Shown here one piece after another: positions 35,428 through 42,280 of a stretch of DNA of 64,000 nt (its first letter is position 1; the number at the start of each line of letters is the position of its first letter). The position numbers were made by a program, and so were the translations under genes. Source of the stretch: Corynebacterium tapiri. GTDB lineage: Bacteria > Actinomycetota > Actinomycetes > Mycobacteriales > Mycobacteriaceae. The notes beneath the pieces were generated by a model, which was not told the origin of the DNA, made no database searches, and saw only the letters and a program-made list of their open reading frames with translations. The stretch lies in contig NZ_VDHJ01000002.1 in assembly GCF_006334925.1 (NCBI RefSeq), positions 1-64,000 of the forward strand, written 5' to 3'.

Positions 35428-36564
35428 ATGCACTCCATTACCTTCCTCCATACCTCTGACCTGCAGTTGGGAATGACACGCTGGTTCCTCGGTGACGATG
35501 GCCAGGCGCTTTTCGACGATTCTCGTCTCCGCGCAATCCGGCGAATCGGACAGCTTGCCACCGAGACGGACGCGCAGTTCGTTGTTATCGCCGGAGACGT
35601 TTTCGACGCGAACGCCTTGTCACCACGCGTGATCAAACGCGTTATTGACGAGCTGAAGCGATTACCTGTCCCCGTTTATCTCTTACCGGGCAACCACGAT
35701 CCGCTGGTGGCCGATAGCGTATTTCGCCATACCGGCGACCTCGACGGGGTGATCGTGGTTGACGATTCGGAGGTGCGAGAAGTTGCCCCGGGCGTCGAGC
35801 TAGTTGGCGCCCCTTGGTTCAGTAAGCATCCCACTGGGGATTTGGTGCGACGTGCGCTTGAGCCCTTGGGGGCGAGCGAGAAGATTCGCATTGGCCTTGC
35901 ACATGGGCAGGCGGAATCGCGCTCCGGCGAGATCATCGCGGGGTGGTTCGACCTGGCATACGTGGAAGAGGCCATGGCGCAGCGGCGCCTGGATTACCTG
36001 GCATTAGGGGATACTCACTCGGCGCAGCCAGTTGGTGACTCGGGCCGAGTGTGGTTCTCGGGTTCGCCGGAGGTGACCGACTTTGCCGAGGACAGCGGTG
36101 GCGGCGAGCACAATTCAGGGCAAGTGCTGCAGGTGGACATCACGAAGGAGCCCGGTTCTGATTCGCAGGTGAGCGTAACGGAGCATCGGGTGGGCGAGTG
36201 GACCTTTGCCGCTCCCACCGAGACGATATACAGCGACGAAGACATCGACGCCTTCTTGGCGCGCCTTGATTCCTATCCGGAAAAGTCCCGCACCGTGATC
36301 AAGTACACGTTGGAAGGCACACTTTCTCTCGAACAGACGCGGCGCTTAGAAATGGGAATTGATGCGCGCAAAGACGTTTTTGCCAATCTTTATGAGCGAG
36401 AATCGCGGATGGATCTCCACGTTGAGCCCACGGATGAGGAAATTGCCGATCTTGCCCTCGGTGGCGTCGCGGCGTCGGCTCTAGCGGAGTTGCTGGAAGA
36501 CCCTGACGATAACGTGGCCACCGATGCGGCCCACCTGCTCTTTCGACTTTCCCAGGAGGCCTAG
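35428..36564 (+). CDS. DNA-repair-type metallophosphoesterase (SbcD/Mre11/YhaO-like)
   Basis: 378 residues from ATG 35428 (MHSITFLHTSDLQLGMTRWF). Metal-binding motifs: HTSDLQLG (Asp-x-Gln where nucleases usually have Asp-x-His), IAGDVFDAN, LPGNHDPL, GLAHGQ and LALGDTHSA. The C-terminal ~150 residues hold a capping-type domain. Three bases before the next ATG, the Rad50/YhaN-like gene follows, so the two proteins should form a complex that processes DNA ends. The Gln at the first metal position may change metal use, although it is probably a subfamily trait. Confidence 0.85.
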   Translation: MHSITFLHTSDLQLGMTRWFLGDDGQALFDDSRLRAIRRIGQLATETDAQFVVIAGDVFDANALSPRVIKRVIDELKRLPVPVYLLPGNHDPLVADSVFRHTGDLDGVIVVDDSEVREVAPGVELVGAPWFSKHPTGDLVRRALEPLGASEKIRIGLAHGQAESRSGEIIAGWFDLAYVEEAMAQRRLDYLALGDTHSAQPVGDSGRVWFSGSPEVTDFAEDSGGGEHNSGQVLQVDITKEPGSDSQVSVTEHRVGEWTFAAPTETIYSDEDIDAFLARLDSYPEKSRTVIKYTLEGTLSLEQTRRLEMGIDARKDVFANLYERESRMDLHVEPTDEEIADLALGGVAASALAELLEDPDDNVATDAAHLLFRLSQEA

Positions 36565-36567
36565 ACA

Positions 36568-39225
36568 ATGCGTCTGCATTCACTGACCCTGAAGAATGTC
36601 CGAGCGGTTGACTCGCTCACCATCGACGAGTTGCCGGGCACCGGAGTCGTGGTCATCCACGGTGAGAACGAGCAGGGCAAGTCCACCATTCTGGATGCGC
36701 TGCATGCCGTGCTGAACTACACCTATCGGTCGAACGCAGAGAAGAACACCAAGCCGCTCAACCCGACTCACAAATCGGAAGGGCCAGAGGTTACAGCTCG
36801 GTTGACTGTAGGGGAGACGGAATTCACCATCCACAAGCGCTGGGCTCGGCGCAAGGGGGCTGAGCTGACGGTCCATTCCCCACGGCCAGGAAATTATGTC
36901 GATGATGACGCCGAACGGGTCTTAGAAGAGATCCTGGAAAACAACGTCGACCAGGATCTTCTCTCGGCACTCTTTCTGCGGCAGGATCAGCTGGAAGAGG
37001 GAGCTGCAGCAGTCGGGATCCCCGCGTTGGATCGGGCGCTTGCTGAAAACCAGGGCGACGAGGCAGTAGACGTGGGGGAGGACGATCCGCTTTATCATGC
37101 AGCGTTTCGCGAGTTTCGCCGCTTTTACACAGAAAAAACTGGTCAGCTGAACACACAAGCGACCAAGGTTCTCCAAGACCGAGACAAGGCTGTGGAAGAA
37201 GCGGAGGACTTGCAGCGCCAACGTGCCCAGCTTGACCGTCAGGTAGAGGAGGTTGTGCGCACAGAAGAGGCCTTGGCGCAGGAGATCGCAGAGCTTCCCG
37301 AGGCTCAGCAGGAAGCCTCTGCAGCGCACGAGGCTCTGGCGATTGCGATCAAGGCTGTGGAACGTCGTGAACAGGCGGCCAGGAACCTGGAGCAAAAGCA
37401 GGCAATCGTCGATGCCACTGCTGCGTCAATCGCCCAACGGCACCAGCAAGCGGAGCAACTAGAAGAGCGTAAGGCTGAGTTGCTCTCGTTAGAGAAGTCC
37501 CTGGCAGAGGCTGCGGAGGCCAAAGAACGCGAGGAGGGCCGACGCAAAGAACTTGCGCAGAAATGCGCAGAAGCCCGACGCCAGTTCGAGGAATGCAAGG
37601 AAACTAGCCGCATGTCACGCGCTCTGCGCGAGGCGGTAGATGATCGGGTGCGCTGGGATGAGCTCGGCGCGTTACTAGAGCGCGTCGACGCATTAGAGAC
37701 GGCATTGGCCGAGGCCCAAGCGGCTATCCCGGATCGGCCTCTCACTGATGAGGATGTGCGCAAGGTCGACCAGGCAGCTCAGGATGCTGAGGTAGCCCAG
37801 CGCGTGCGCGATGCTGCAACCTCACACCTCACGCTGAGTTCGGTTACTCCGGTGAGCATCATGATTGATGGGCAGCCCCAAGAGGTGCATCAGGAGCCCG
37901 TCCGGGTCGATGTCGTTGACGGGGTTGAAGTGGTCATCGGTGAGGTGACTGCGCGCATGCATGGGGGCGCGGGAACAAGTGCGGATGCGCACCGCAAGGC
38001 TGAGCAGACGCAAGCCGCTCTGGCTGAGTTGCTTTCCGCGCTGGGGCTGGAGACCGTGGGGCAGGCACGACAGCGTCATGCCGAGCACCAAGGCCTGCAG
38101 CGAGAGGTTGACCGGACGCGCTCCGAGCTCGCCTCGACGCTCAATGGGCGTGAATCGAGCACCTTACGTAGGGAACACGAACTGCTAGGTAAACGGTGGG
38201 ACGAGCTCGAACCACAGCTAGCTAGCCAAGCCCAGGAAACCAGCCCGGAAGAGGCGCGCGCACAGGTTCGCACCGCCGAAGCTGCGGAATCTGAAAGCGC
38301 AGCGGCTCTCGAGCGCGCAGAAGCTGAGCTCAAGCCATGGGAGGAGCGGCAGGCTGAACGTACCTACGTAGAGGCAAGAGTCACCTTCGATGCCAGCGAG
38401 CAGCGCGTGCTGGAAGATACTTCTGCGCTCCAGGCTTTGCTCGACAAGGAGTCGGATGAGGCCATAGAGGCGCGACGGGTCGAGGAAGAAACCGCGCGCG
38501 ATCAAGCTCAAGCAGACCTGGCGGAAGCACAGGAAGCTGAGCGCGTGGCGGATCCAGAGCAGAAGAAGGCGGCATGTGAGGCTACCCAGGCGCGTGTGGA
38601 GTCGATTAAGCACCGCATCCATGAACTGGAGATGGATCAGGCGAAGCTCAAGACTGCTATCGAGATCGCCGGGGACATTGCCGAACGGCACGAGAAGGCC
38701 GCGGCCAGAGCTCAAAACTTGGACCGGCAGTGGCGCAGCGTGGAACGCCGAGCGCAGGCAGCGAAGCGGCTGTATGAGGTCTTGCGGAAGCACCGCGACG
38801 CGGCTCGGGCGCGCTATACCGAGCCCTATGTTCAGGAGCTGGAGAGACTGTCCGCGGCCGTATTTGGAGCGAACGTGCGGTTCGGTCTGAATGACAAGTT
38901 GCAGATTGTTGACCGCACCGTCGACGACATCACCGTGCCTGTGGGAAAGCTCTCTGGTGGTGCCAAGGAGCAACTGGCGCTGTTGAGCAGATTTGCCATA
39001 GCGTCGCTCGTCGCCAAGCACGCAGAAGACCACACCGTGGGCGTTCCCGTGTTCATCGATGATGCGTTGGGCTCTACCGACCCGCGGAGGCTGACGGTGA
39101 TGAATCAGCTGCTGAACAAGATGGGATCTACGGCACAGATCTTTGTTTTGACCTGTTATCCCAAGCGTTTCGACTGGCTGCAGTCCAAGACGCAGATAGC
39201 GATAACGGAGGCTAAGAATCGCTAA
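36568..39225 (+). CDS. Rad50/SbcC/YhaN-like coiled-coil ATPase
   Basis: 885 residues. N-terminal ABC half: LTLKNVRAVDSLTI, Walker A HGENEQGKSTIL; then FLRQDQLEEGAAAVG. Two long coiled coils (about 190-400 and 480-770) flank a centre at ~420-475. This centre has no Cys-x-x-Cys zinc hook and instead looks like a small beta domain (VSIMIDGQPQEVHQEPVRVD). C-terminal half: signature KLSGGAKEQLALLSR, Walker B PVFIDDALGSTDPRR (Asp-Asp, as in YhaN/RecN-like proteins) and VLTCYPKRF. It pairs with the metallophosphoesterase upstream. Confidence 0.87.
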   Translation: MRLHSLTLKNVRAVDSLTIDELPGTGVVVIHGENEQGKSTILDALHAVLNYTYRSNAEKNTKPLNPTHKSEGPEVTARLTVGETEFTIHKRWARRKGAELTVHSPRPGNYVDDDAERVLEEILENNVDQDLLSALFLRQDQLEEGAAAVGIPALDRALAENQGDEAVDVGEDDPLYHAAFREFRRFYTEKTGQLNTQATKVLQDRDKAVEEAEDLQRQRAQLDRQVEEVVRTEEALAQEIAELPEAQQEASAAHEALAIAIKAVERREQAARNLEQKQAIVDATAASIAQRHQQAEQLEERKAELLSLEKSLAEAAEAKEREEGRRKELAQKCAEARRQFEECKETSRMSRALREAVDDRVRWDELGALLERVDALETALAEAQAAIPDRPLTDEDVRKVDQAAQDAEVAQRVRDAATSHLTLSSVTPVSIMIDGQPQEVHQEPVRVDVVDGVEVVIGEVTARMHGGAGTSADAHRKAEQTQAALAELLSALGLETVGQARQRHAEHQGLQREVDRTRSELASTLNGRESSTLRREHELLGKRWDELEPQLASQAQETSPEEARAQVRTAEAAESESAAALERAEAELKPWEERQAERTYVEARVTFDASEQRVLEDTSALQALLDKESDEAIEARRVEEETARDQAQADLAEAQEAERVADPEQKKAACEATQARVESIKHRIHELEMDQAKLKTAIEIAGDIAERHEKAAARAQNLDRQWRSVERRAQAAKRLYEVLRKHRDAARARYTEPYVQELERLSAAVFGANVRFGLNDKLQIVDRTVDDITVPVGKLSGGAKEQLALLSRFAIASLVAKHAEDHTVGVPVFIDDALGSTDPRRLTVMNQLLNKMGSTAQIFVLTCYPKRFDWLQSKTQIAITEAKNR

Positions 39226-39230
39226 GCAAA

Positions 39231-39266
39231 ACCCCGGGGTCACCGTGGGGAGGTGACACCCGGGGC
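39231..39266. terminator. Terminator between the Rad50-like gene and yceI
   Basis: ACCCCGGGGTCACC pairs with GGTGACACCCGGGG through GTCACC/GGTGAC and the flanking G/C blocks. It lies between convergent stops at 39225 and 39289. Confidence 0.75.
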
Positions 39267-39288
39267 TAGCACTCGTGCGAGTGTGGGG

Positions 39289-39807
39289 TTACTTCTTGAT
39301 GGCCGAGCCCTCGATCTCGATGGTGATCTCCTCGGACACCAGCACGCCGCCGGAGTTCAGGGGAGCCTGGAAGTCGATGCCGAAGTCCTTGCGGTTGATC
39401 TTGGTAGAAGCGTCGAAGCCCACGCGGGTGTTGCCCCACGGGTCGACCTCGGAACCCAGCAGGTCGACGTCGAGGGTGACCGGCTTGGTAACGCCCTTGA
39501 TAGTGAGGTCGCCGGTGACCTTGCCGCCGTCTACATCGACGGAGGTGGACTCGAAGGTCATCTCCGGGTACTTCTCCACGTCGAAGAAGTCCTCGCCCTT
39601 GACGTGGCCATCGCGGTCAGCGTTGCGGGTGTCAATGGAGTCAGTCTTGATTACAACCTTGATGGCCGAGTTGTCGCCGTCGACTGCGATATCAGCGGTC
39701 CAGTCGTTGAAGGCACCGCGCACCTTGGTGATCATTGCGTGGCGAGCCACGAAACCAATGCGGGTGTGGGTGGGGTCCAGCTCGTAGGTGCCGTTGAATT
39801 CAGTCAT
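39289..39807 (-). CDS. YceI-family lipid-binding-like protein
   Basis: 172 residues from ATG 39807 (MTEFNGTYELDPTHTRIGFV), with AAGGAGA upstream; a longer in-frame opening is not supported. The YceI lipocalin-like barrel is seen from the start motif DPTHTRIGFVARHAMITKV, SIDTRNADRDGHVKGEDFFD and MTFESTSVD. There is no signal peptide, so it should be cytoplasmic, unlike E. coli YceI. It probably binds an isoprenoid-type ligand (family knowledge). It is divergent from a MarR regulator that may control it. Confidence 0.9.
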   Translation of the reverse strand: MTEFNGTYELDPTHTRIGFVARHAMITKVRGAFNDWTADIAVDGDNSAIKVVIKTDSIDTRNADRDGHVKGEDFFDVEKYPEMTFESTSVDVDGGKVTGDLTIKGVTKPVTLDVDLLGSEVDPWGNTRVGFDASTKINRKDFGIDFQAPLNSGGVLVSEEITIEIEGSAIKK

Positions 39808-39913
39808 TGTGTTCTCCTTGAGATTTATTGTTGCTTCTCGACGCGGTCCCTTTTCGACCTCGTCGGTGATACCCACCTTACCGCCATTTGGTGACGTGTC
39901 AACTAGAATTTTC

Positions 39914-39968
39914 AAATAAATAACGGGACTGGCTGTATATGCAGCTCAGAGGTGGGAAATTTATTTAT
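39914..39968. promoter_or_regulatory. Operator-like repeats between yceI and marR
   Basis: AAATAAATA (from 39915) and its mirror TTTATTTAT (from 39960) flank the perfect short palindrome GCTG-TATATG-CAGC (39932-39945). The position in a divergent spacer beside a MarR gene suggests autoregulation and control of yceI. Confidence 0.4.
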
Positions 39969-39997
39969 CCTGTAGGTCCGCGCTAGGGTAGAAAGCC

Positions 39998-40501
39998 GTG
40001 ACTGAGCAACCCCGATGGCTAAACGACGAAGAGCAACAGCTCTGGCGGCTCATGTTGGCGGGCCGGCGCAAAATCGAGCGCGTCATGGATGAGACCCTTC
40101 AGCGCGGCAGCGAGCTGTCTTCCTCGGAGTTCTCCGTCCTGGTCAGTCTCTCAGAATCGCAGGATTGCGACATGCGCCTGCGTGACCTGTGCGCGGCCCT
40201 TGACTGGGATCGTTCGCGGACCTCCCATCAGGTCAGCCGCATGGAGCGACGGGGTTTGGTGACCAAGACCCGCAGTGAAGGCGATGCCCGCGGAGTGGTG
40301 GTGAAGCTCACCGAAGACGGAATGCGACGCCTGAAGTTGGCGGCACCGGAGCATGTGGAATCCGTGCGTCGGGTAGCGTTCGATCCAATGACGCCCGAAC
40401 AGGCCAAGGTTCTGAAGGCCTACCTGGAAGCGGTGATGGCGGTAGACAACGTGCCTGGGGTCGAAGGCTTCGATGGTCCGCTGTGCGGCAAAGGGGAATA
40501 A
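39998..40501 (+). CDS. MarR-family transcriptional regulator
   Basis: 167 residues. The winged helix-turn-helix is clear: SSSEFSVLVSLSESQDCDMRLRDLC, recognition helix DWDRSRTSHQVSRMERRGLV and wing KTRSEGDARGVVVKLTEDG. The dimer helices flank it. The ligand is unknown. Divergent from yceI, with repeats in the shared spacer, so yceI and marR itself are the likely targets. It could also influence the downstream PspC gene on the same strand. Confidence 0.92.
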   Translation: MTEQPRWLNDEEQQLWRLMLAGRRKIERVMDETLQRGSELSSSEFSVLVSLSESQDCDMRLRDLCAALDWDRSRTSHQVSRMERRGLVTKTRSEGDARGVVVKLTEDGMRRLKLAAPEHVESVRRVAFDPMTPEQAKVLKAYLEAVMAVDNVPGVEGFDGPLCGKGE

Positions 40502-40530
40502 CCCTTAGGGGAGGAAAATCCGGGGAGAAC

Positions 40531-40546
40531 TCAGGGCCCTACCTGA
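40531..40546. promoter_or_regulatory. Inverted repeat upstream of the pspC-like gene
   Basis: TCAGG-GCCCTA-CCTGA, followed at once by TGAGGGA, lies 74 bases before the PspC start. It is a candidate site for an envelope-stress response regulator, since PspC-type genes in corynebacteria are under such control; this is inference. Confidence 0.4.
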
Positions 40547-40619
40547 TGAGGGAAATCACGGATTCCGGTGTACTTGGAGGTGTCAGCAAGTCGCCGGATA
40601 GAAAAAGGACCTGATTCCC

Positions 40620-40862
40620 ATGACGTACCCGATCAACGATTCCACCCTTGCGTACGACCTCACGGCAGTGGAGAAGCAACCGCGTCGACTGCATCGTTCC
40701 TCCACCCAGAACTGGGTGGGCGGTGTGCTCAGCGGATTCGCCGAGACCTACGGCTTTGACGTTGCGCTCATGCGCATCCTGTTTCTCTGCTCCATGCTGC
40801 TGCCAGGACCGCAGATCCTGCTCTACCTGGCGGCATGGCTGATCATGCCGCGTGACTACTAA
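40620..40862 (+). CDS. PspC-domain membrane protein
   Basis: 80 residues. The PspC domain is nearly the entire protein: GGVLSGFAETYGFDVALMRI, then a hydrophobic helix LFLCSMLLPGPQILLYLAAW and LIMPRDY. AAAAGGA lies nine bases before the ATG. PspC proteins sense or respond to envelope stress. The stop (TAA) directly abuts the stop of the convergent catC-like gene (TAATTA), leaving no spacer. Confidence 0.9.
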   Translation: MTYPINDSTLAYDLTAVEKQPRRLHRSSTQNWVGGVLSGFAETYGFDVALMRILFLCSMLLPGPQILLYLAAWLIMPRDY

Positions 40863-41153
40863 TTAGTAGGCCACTGCCTCGGTGACATTGGGGTGCTTGG
40901 CTAGCGGGGTGACCTTGATCTTCATGTACTTGTACATGGGGAAACCCGCCAACACCTCATGAAGATGATCGTTATCGCGAACATCGTAAATGGAGTGGTT
41001 CGCGTATTCGCCGACCACGCGCCAAATGCCCTTCATGATGCCTTCGCGCTGAAGGTTTCCGGAATACTCCTTTTCCCTGGCCTGAAAGTCCGCCACCTGT
41101 TCCGGGGTGAGGTGATCGGGGAACGTCACATCCATACGGGCGAGAAAAAGCAT
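40863..41153 (-). CDS. catC: Muconolactone delta-isomerase-like protein (CatC family), orphan
   Basis: 96 residues starting MLFLARMDVTFPDHLTP at ATG 41153, with AAAGGTG seven bases upstream; GTG 41162 is in frame. The entire length matches CatC, the isomerase of the catechol ortho-cleavage branch (muconolactone to 3-oxoadipate enol-lactone), including the conserved GIMKGIWRVVGEYANHSIYD. None of catA, catB, pca genes or an aromatic regulator lies in the window, so the substrate here may differ. It is a small gene at the edge of a hairpin-rich spacer. Confidence 0.85.
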   Translation of the reverse strand: MLFLARMDVTFPDHLTPEQVADFQAREKEYSGNLQREGIMKGIWRVVGEYANHSIYDVRDNDHLHEVLAGFPMYKYMKIKVTPLAKHPNVTEAVAY

Positions 41154-41263
41154 TCGGGGCACCTTTCTACGTTTGTTGATGGGGAAAATCCCACATTGTG
41201 GCCCATCCTACGGAAAAGGTGGGGGGTCCGTTTTGGGGCATGCTCTCGAACCGGGCATCAAAG

Positions 41264-41345
41264 CTCTAAAGGAATAGGACCAAAGGGCACGCCCTTTAGA
41301 GGTTTGAAGCGGAATCTCTTGCCCTTTGTGCCCATTCCTTTAGAG
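41264..41345. repeat. Long imperfect inverted repeat with an internal third copy
   Basis: A 26-base left arm (41264-41289) and a right arm (41320-41345) match at 23 of 26 positions around a 30-base loop. The loop contains another copy of CCCTTTAGAGGTTTG (41292-41306), similar to the right arm's end CCTTTAGAGGTTTA. Transcribed in either direction it would fold into a long hairpin. No coding potential is seen here. Confidence 0.75.
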
Positions 41346-41389
41346 GTTTAGCACCTAGAGTTCCCTCAAGTCTCGGTTCTCGGAGCTAC

Positions 41390-41436
41390 AAAAGACCTCG
41401 CCCAGATAGAACGAGGTTCTAAACGGGCGGGGTCTT
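41390..41436 (-). terminator. Terminator of tRNA-Arg
   Basis: On the minus strand GACCCCGCCC pairs with GGGCGAGGTC and is followed by TTTT. It begins 12 bases after the tRNA 3' end. Confidence 0.75.
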
Positions 41437-41447
41437 CTTCCATGTTG

Positions 41448-41521
41448 TGTCCCCGACAGGATTCGAACCTGCGACCCCTGGTACCGGAAACCAGTGCTCT
41501 AATCCTCTGAGCTACGGAGAC
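41448..41521 (-). tRNA. tRNA-Arg (anticodon CCG)
   Basis: 74 bases fold into a full cloverleaf. The acceptor GTCTCCG pairs with CGGGGAC, the D-stem is GCTC/GAGC, and the anticodon stem CTGGT/ACCAG holds the loop TTCCGGT, giving CCG, which reads CGG. The T-arm is GCAGG-TTCGAAT-CCTGT and the discriminator is A. CCA is not encoded. Confidence 0.96.
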
Positions 41522-41522
41522 A

Positions 41523-41590
41523 TTTAGCACCCTGCTAAACGCGCGGTGCAAGGAAAGAATAGCACCGCGCACCCGGTTACCAATAACCGG
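41523..41590. other. Three consecutive perfect hairpins between lutC and tRNA-Arg
   Basis: TTTAGCA-CCC-TGCTAAA (41523-41539), GCGCGGTGC/GCACCGCGC around 12 bases (41541-41570), and CCGGTTA-CCAA-TAACCGG (41573-41590) follow one another with one- or two-base gaps. The second or third could terminate lutABC on the minus strand. The first abuts the 5' end of the tRNA and would lie in its leader. Confidence 0.75.
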
Positions 41591-41646
41591 CCCCGCCACA
41601 CCCCGGGCGATTCACGCCAGCGTGGCTGACCGGCCAATAACCACCA

Positions 41647-42279
41647 TCAGTCGCGCACGATGACCACAATCAGGTCACGCGGACCGTGGACGCCCTCGAC
41701 GCGGGAGAGCTCAATGTCGCTGGTAGCTGAGGGACCAGAAATCATTGTGCTGGGCTTGGTGGGGTCCATGCGCTCGATCATCTCGGGCACGCGATGAACG
41801 ATGGAATCTGCTCGCACAATGCAGACGTGGCGGTCTGGGACCAGGGTCAGTGCACGGCGGCCGCACAGGTCACCGGACTCCAAGACGATTGTGCCGGTTT
41901 CAGCGCAGGATACGAGCGACTCGGTGAGCACGGCGTCGACAAGCGACAATTCGCGGGGGTTGGCCGCCGCATCGTCGGCACGAGCCTGACCTTCGAATGC
42001 GCTCAGAACCGCCTGGTCGATGCCAGGGGCATAGACCAGGTTCTGCACGGAGCGCTCGGTAAACACCTCAGCGAGCGTGTTGGAGAGCTCGGCGGAGGAG
42101 CACTCGTGGACATCCGCCTTGTAGTCCACCAGACGGTCGACCAGCATCTCGATGAGGGCGGGGCCGGAAACGGATCCAGCGCGGTGGTACTCGCGGGGTG
42201 CCTCCACCTTCTCTGCGGTGTGCGAGATCTTCTGCGCGGAACGAATGCGCCGCAGGATCTCTTCCTTGGCTGTGGACAC
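41647..42279 (-). CDS. lutC: Lactate utilisation protein LutC
   Basis: 210 residues from GTG 42279 with a perfect AAGGAGG six bases upstream; longer in-frame openings run into lutB. This is an LUD-domain protein: ETGTIVLESGDLCGRRALTLVPDRHVCIV is the hallmark, and ISGPSATSDIELSRVEGVHGP the C-terminal signature. With LutA and LutB it oxidises L-lactate to pyruvate. One base separates it from the lutB stop. Confidence 0.93.
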   Translation of the reverse strand: MSTAKEEILRRIRSAQKISHTAEKVEAPREYHRAGSVSGPALIEMLVDRLVDYKADVHECSSAELSNTLAEVFTERSVQNLVYAPGIDQAVLSAFEGQARADDAAANPRELSLVDAVLTESLVSCAETGTIVLESGDLCGRRALTLVPDRHVCIVRADSIVHRVPEMIERMDPTKPSTMISGPSATSDIELSRVEGVHGPRDLIVVIVRD

Positions 42280-42280
42280 G

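Noticed and set aside
38218..39243. 341-codon open frame opposite the Rad50-like gene
   Set aside because: Antisense shadow; it spans the C-terminal ABC half whose motifs are all on the plus strand.
41160..41450. Prophage or island attachment site at tRNA-Arg
   Set aside because: No second copy of the tRNA 3' end and no integrase gene in the window.
41366..41599. 77-codon open frame over the tRNA
   Set aside because: It reads through tRNA-Arg and its hairpins; not a protein gene.
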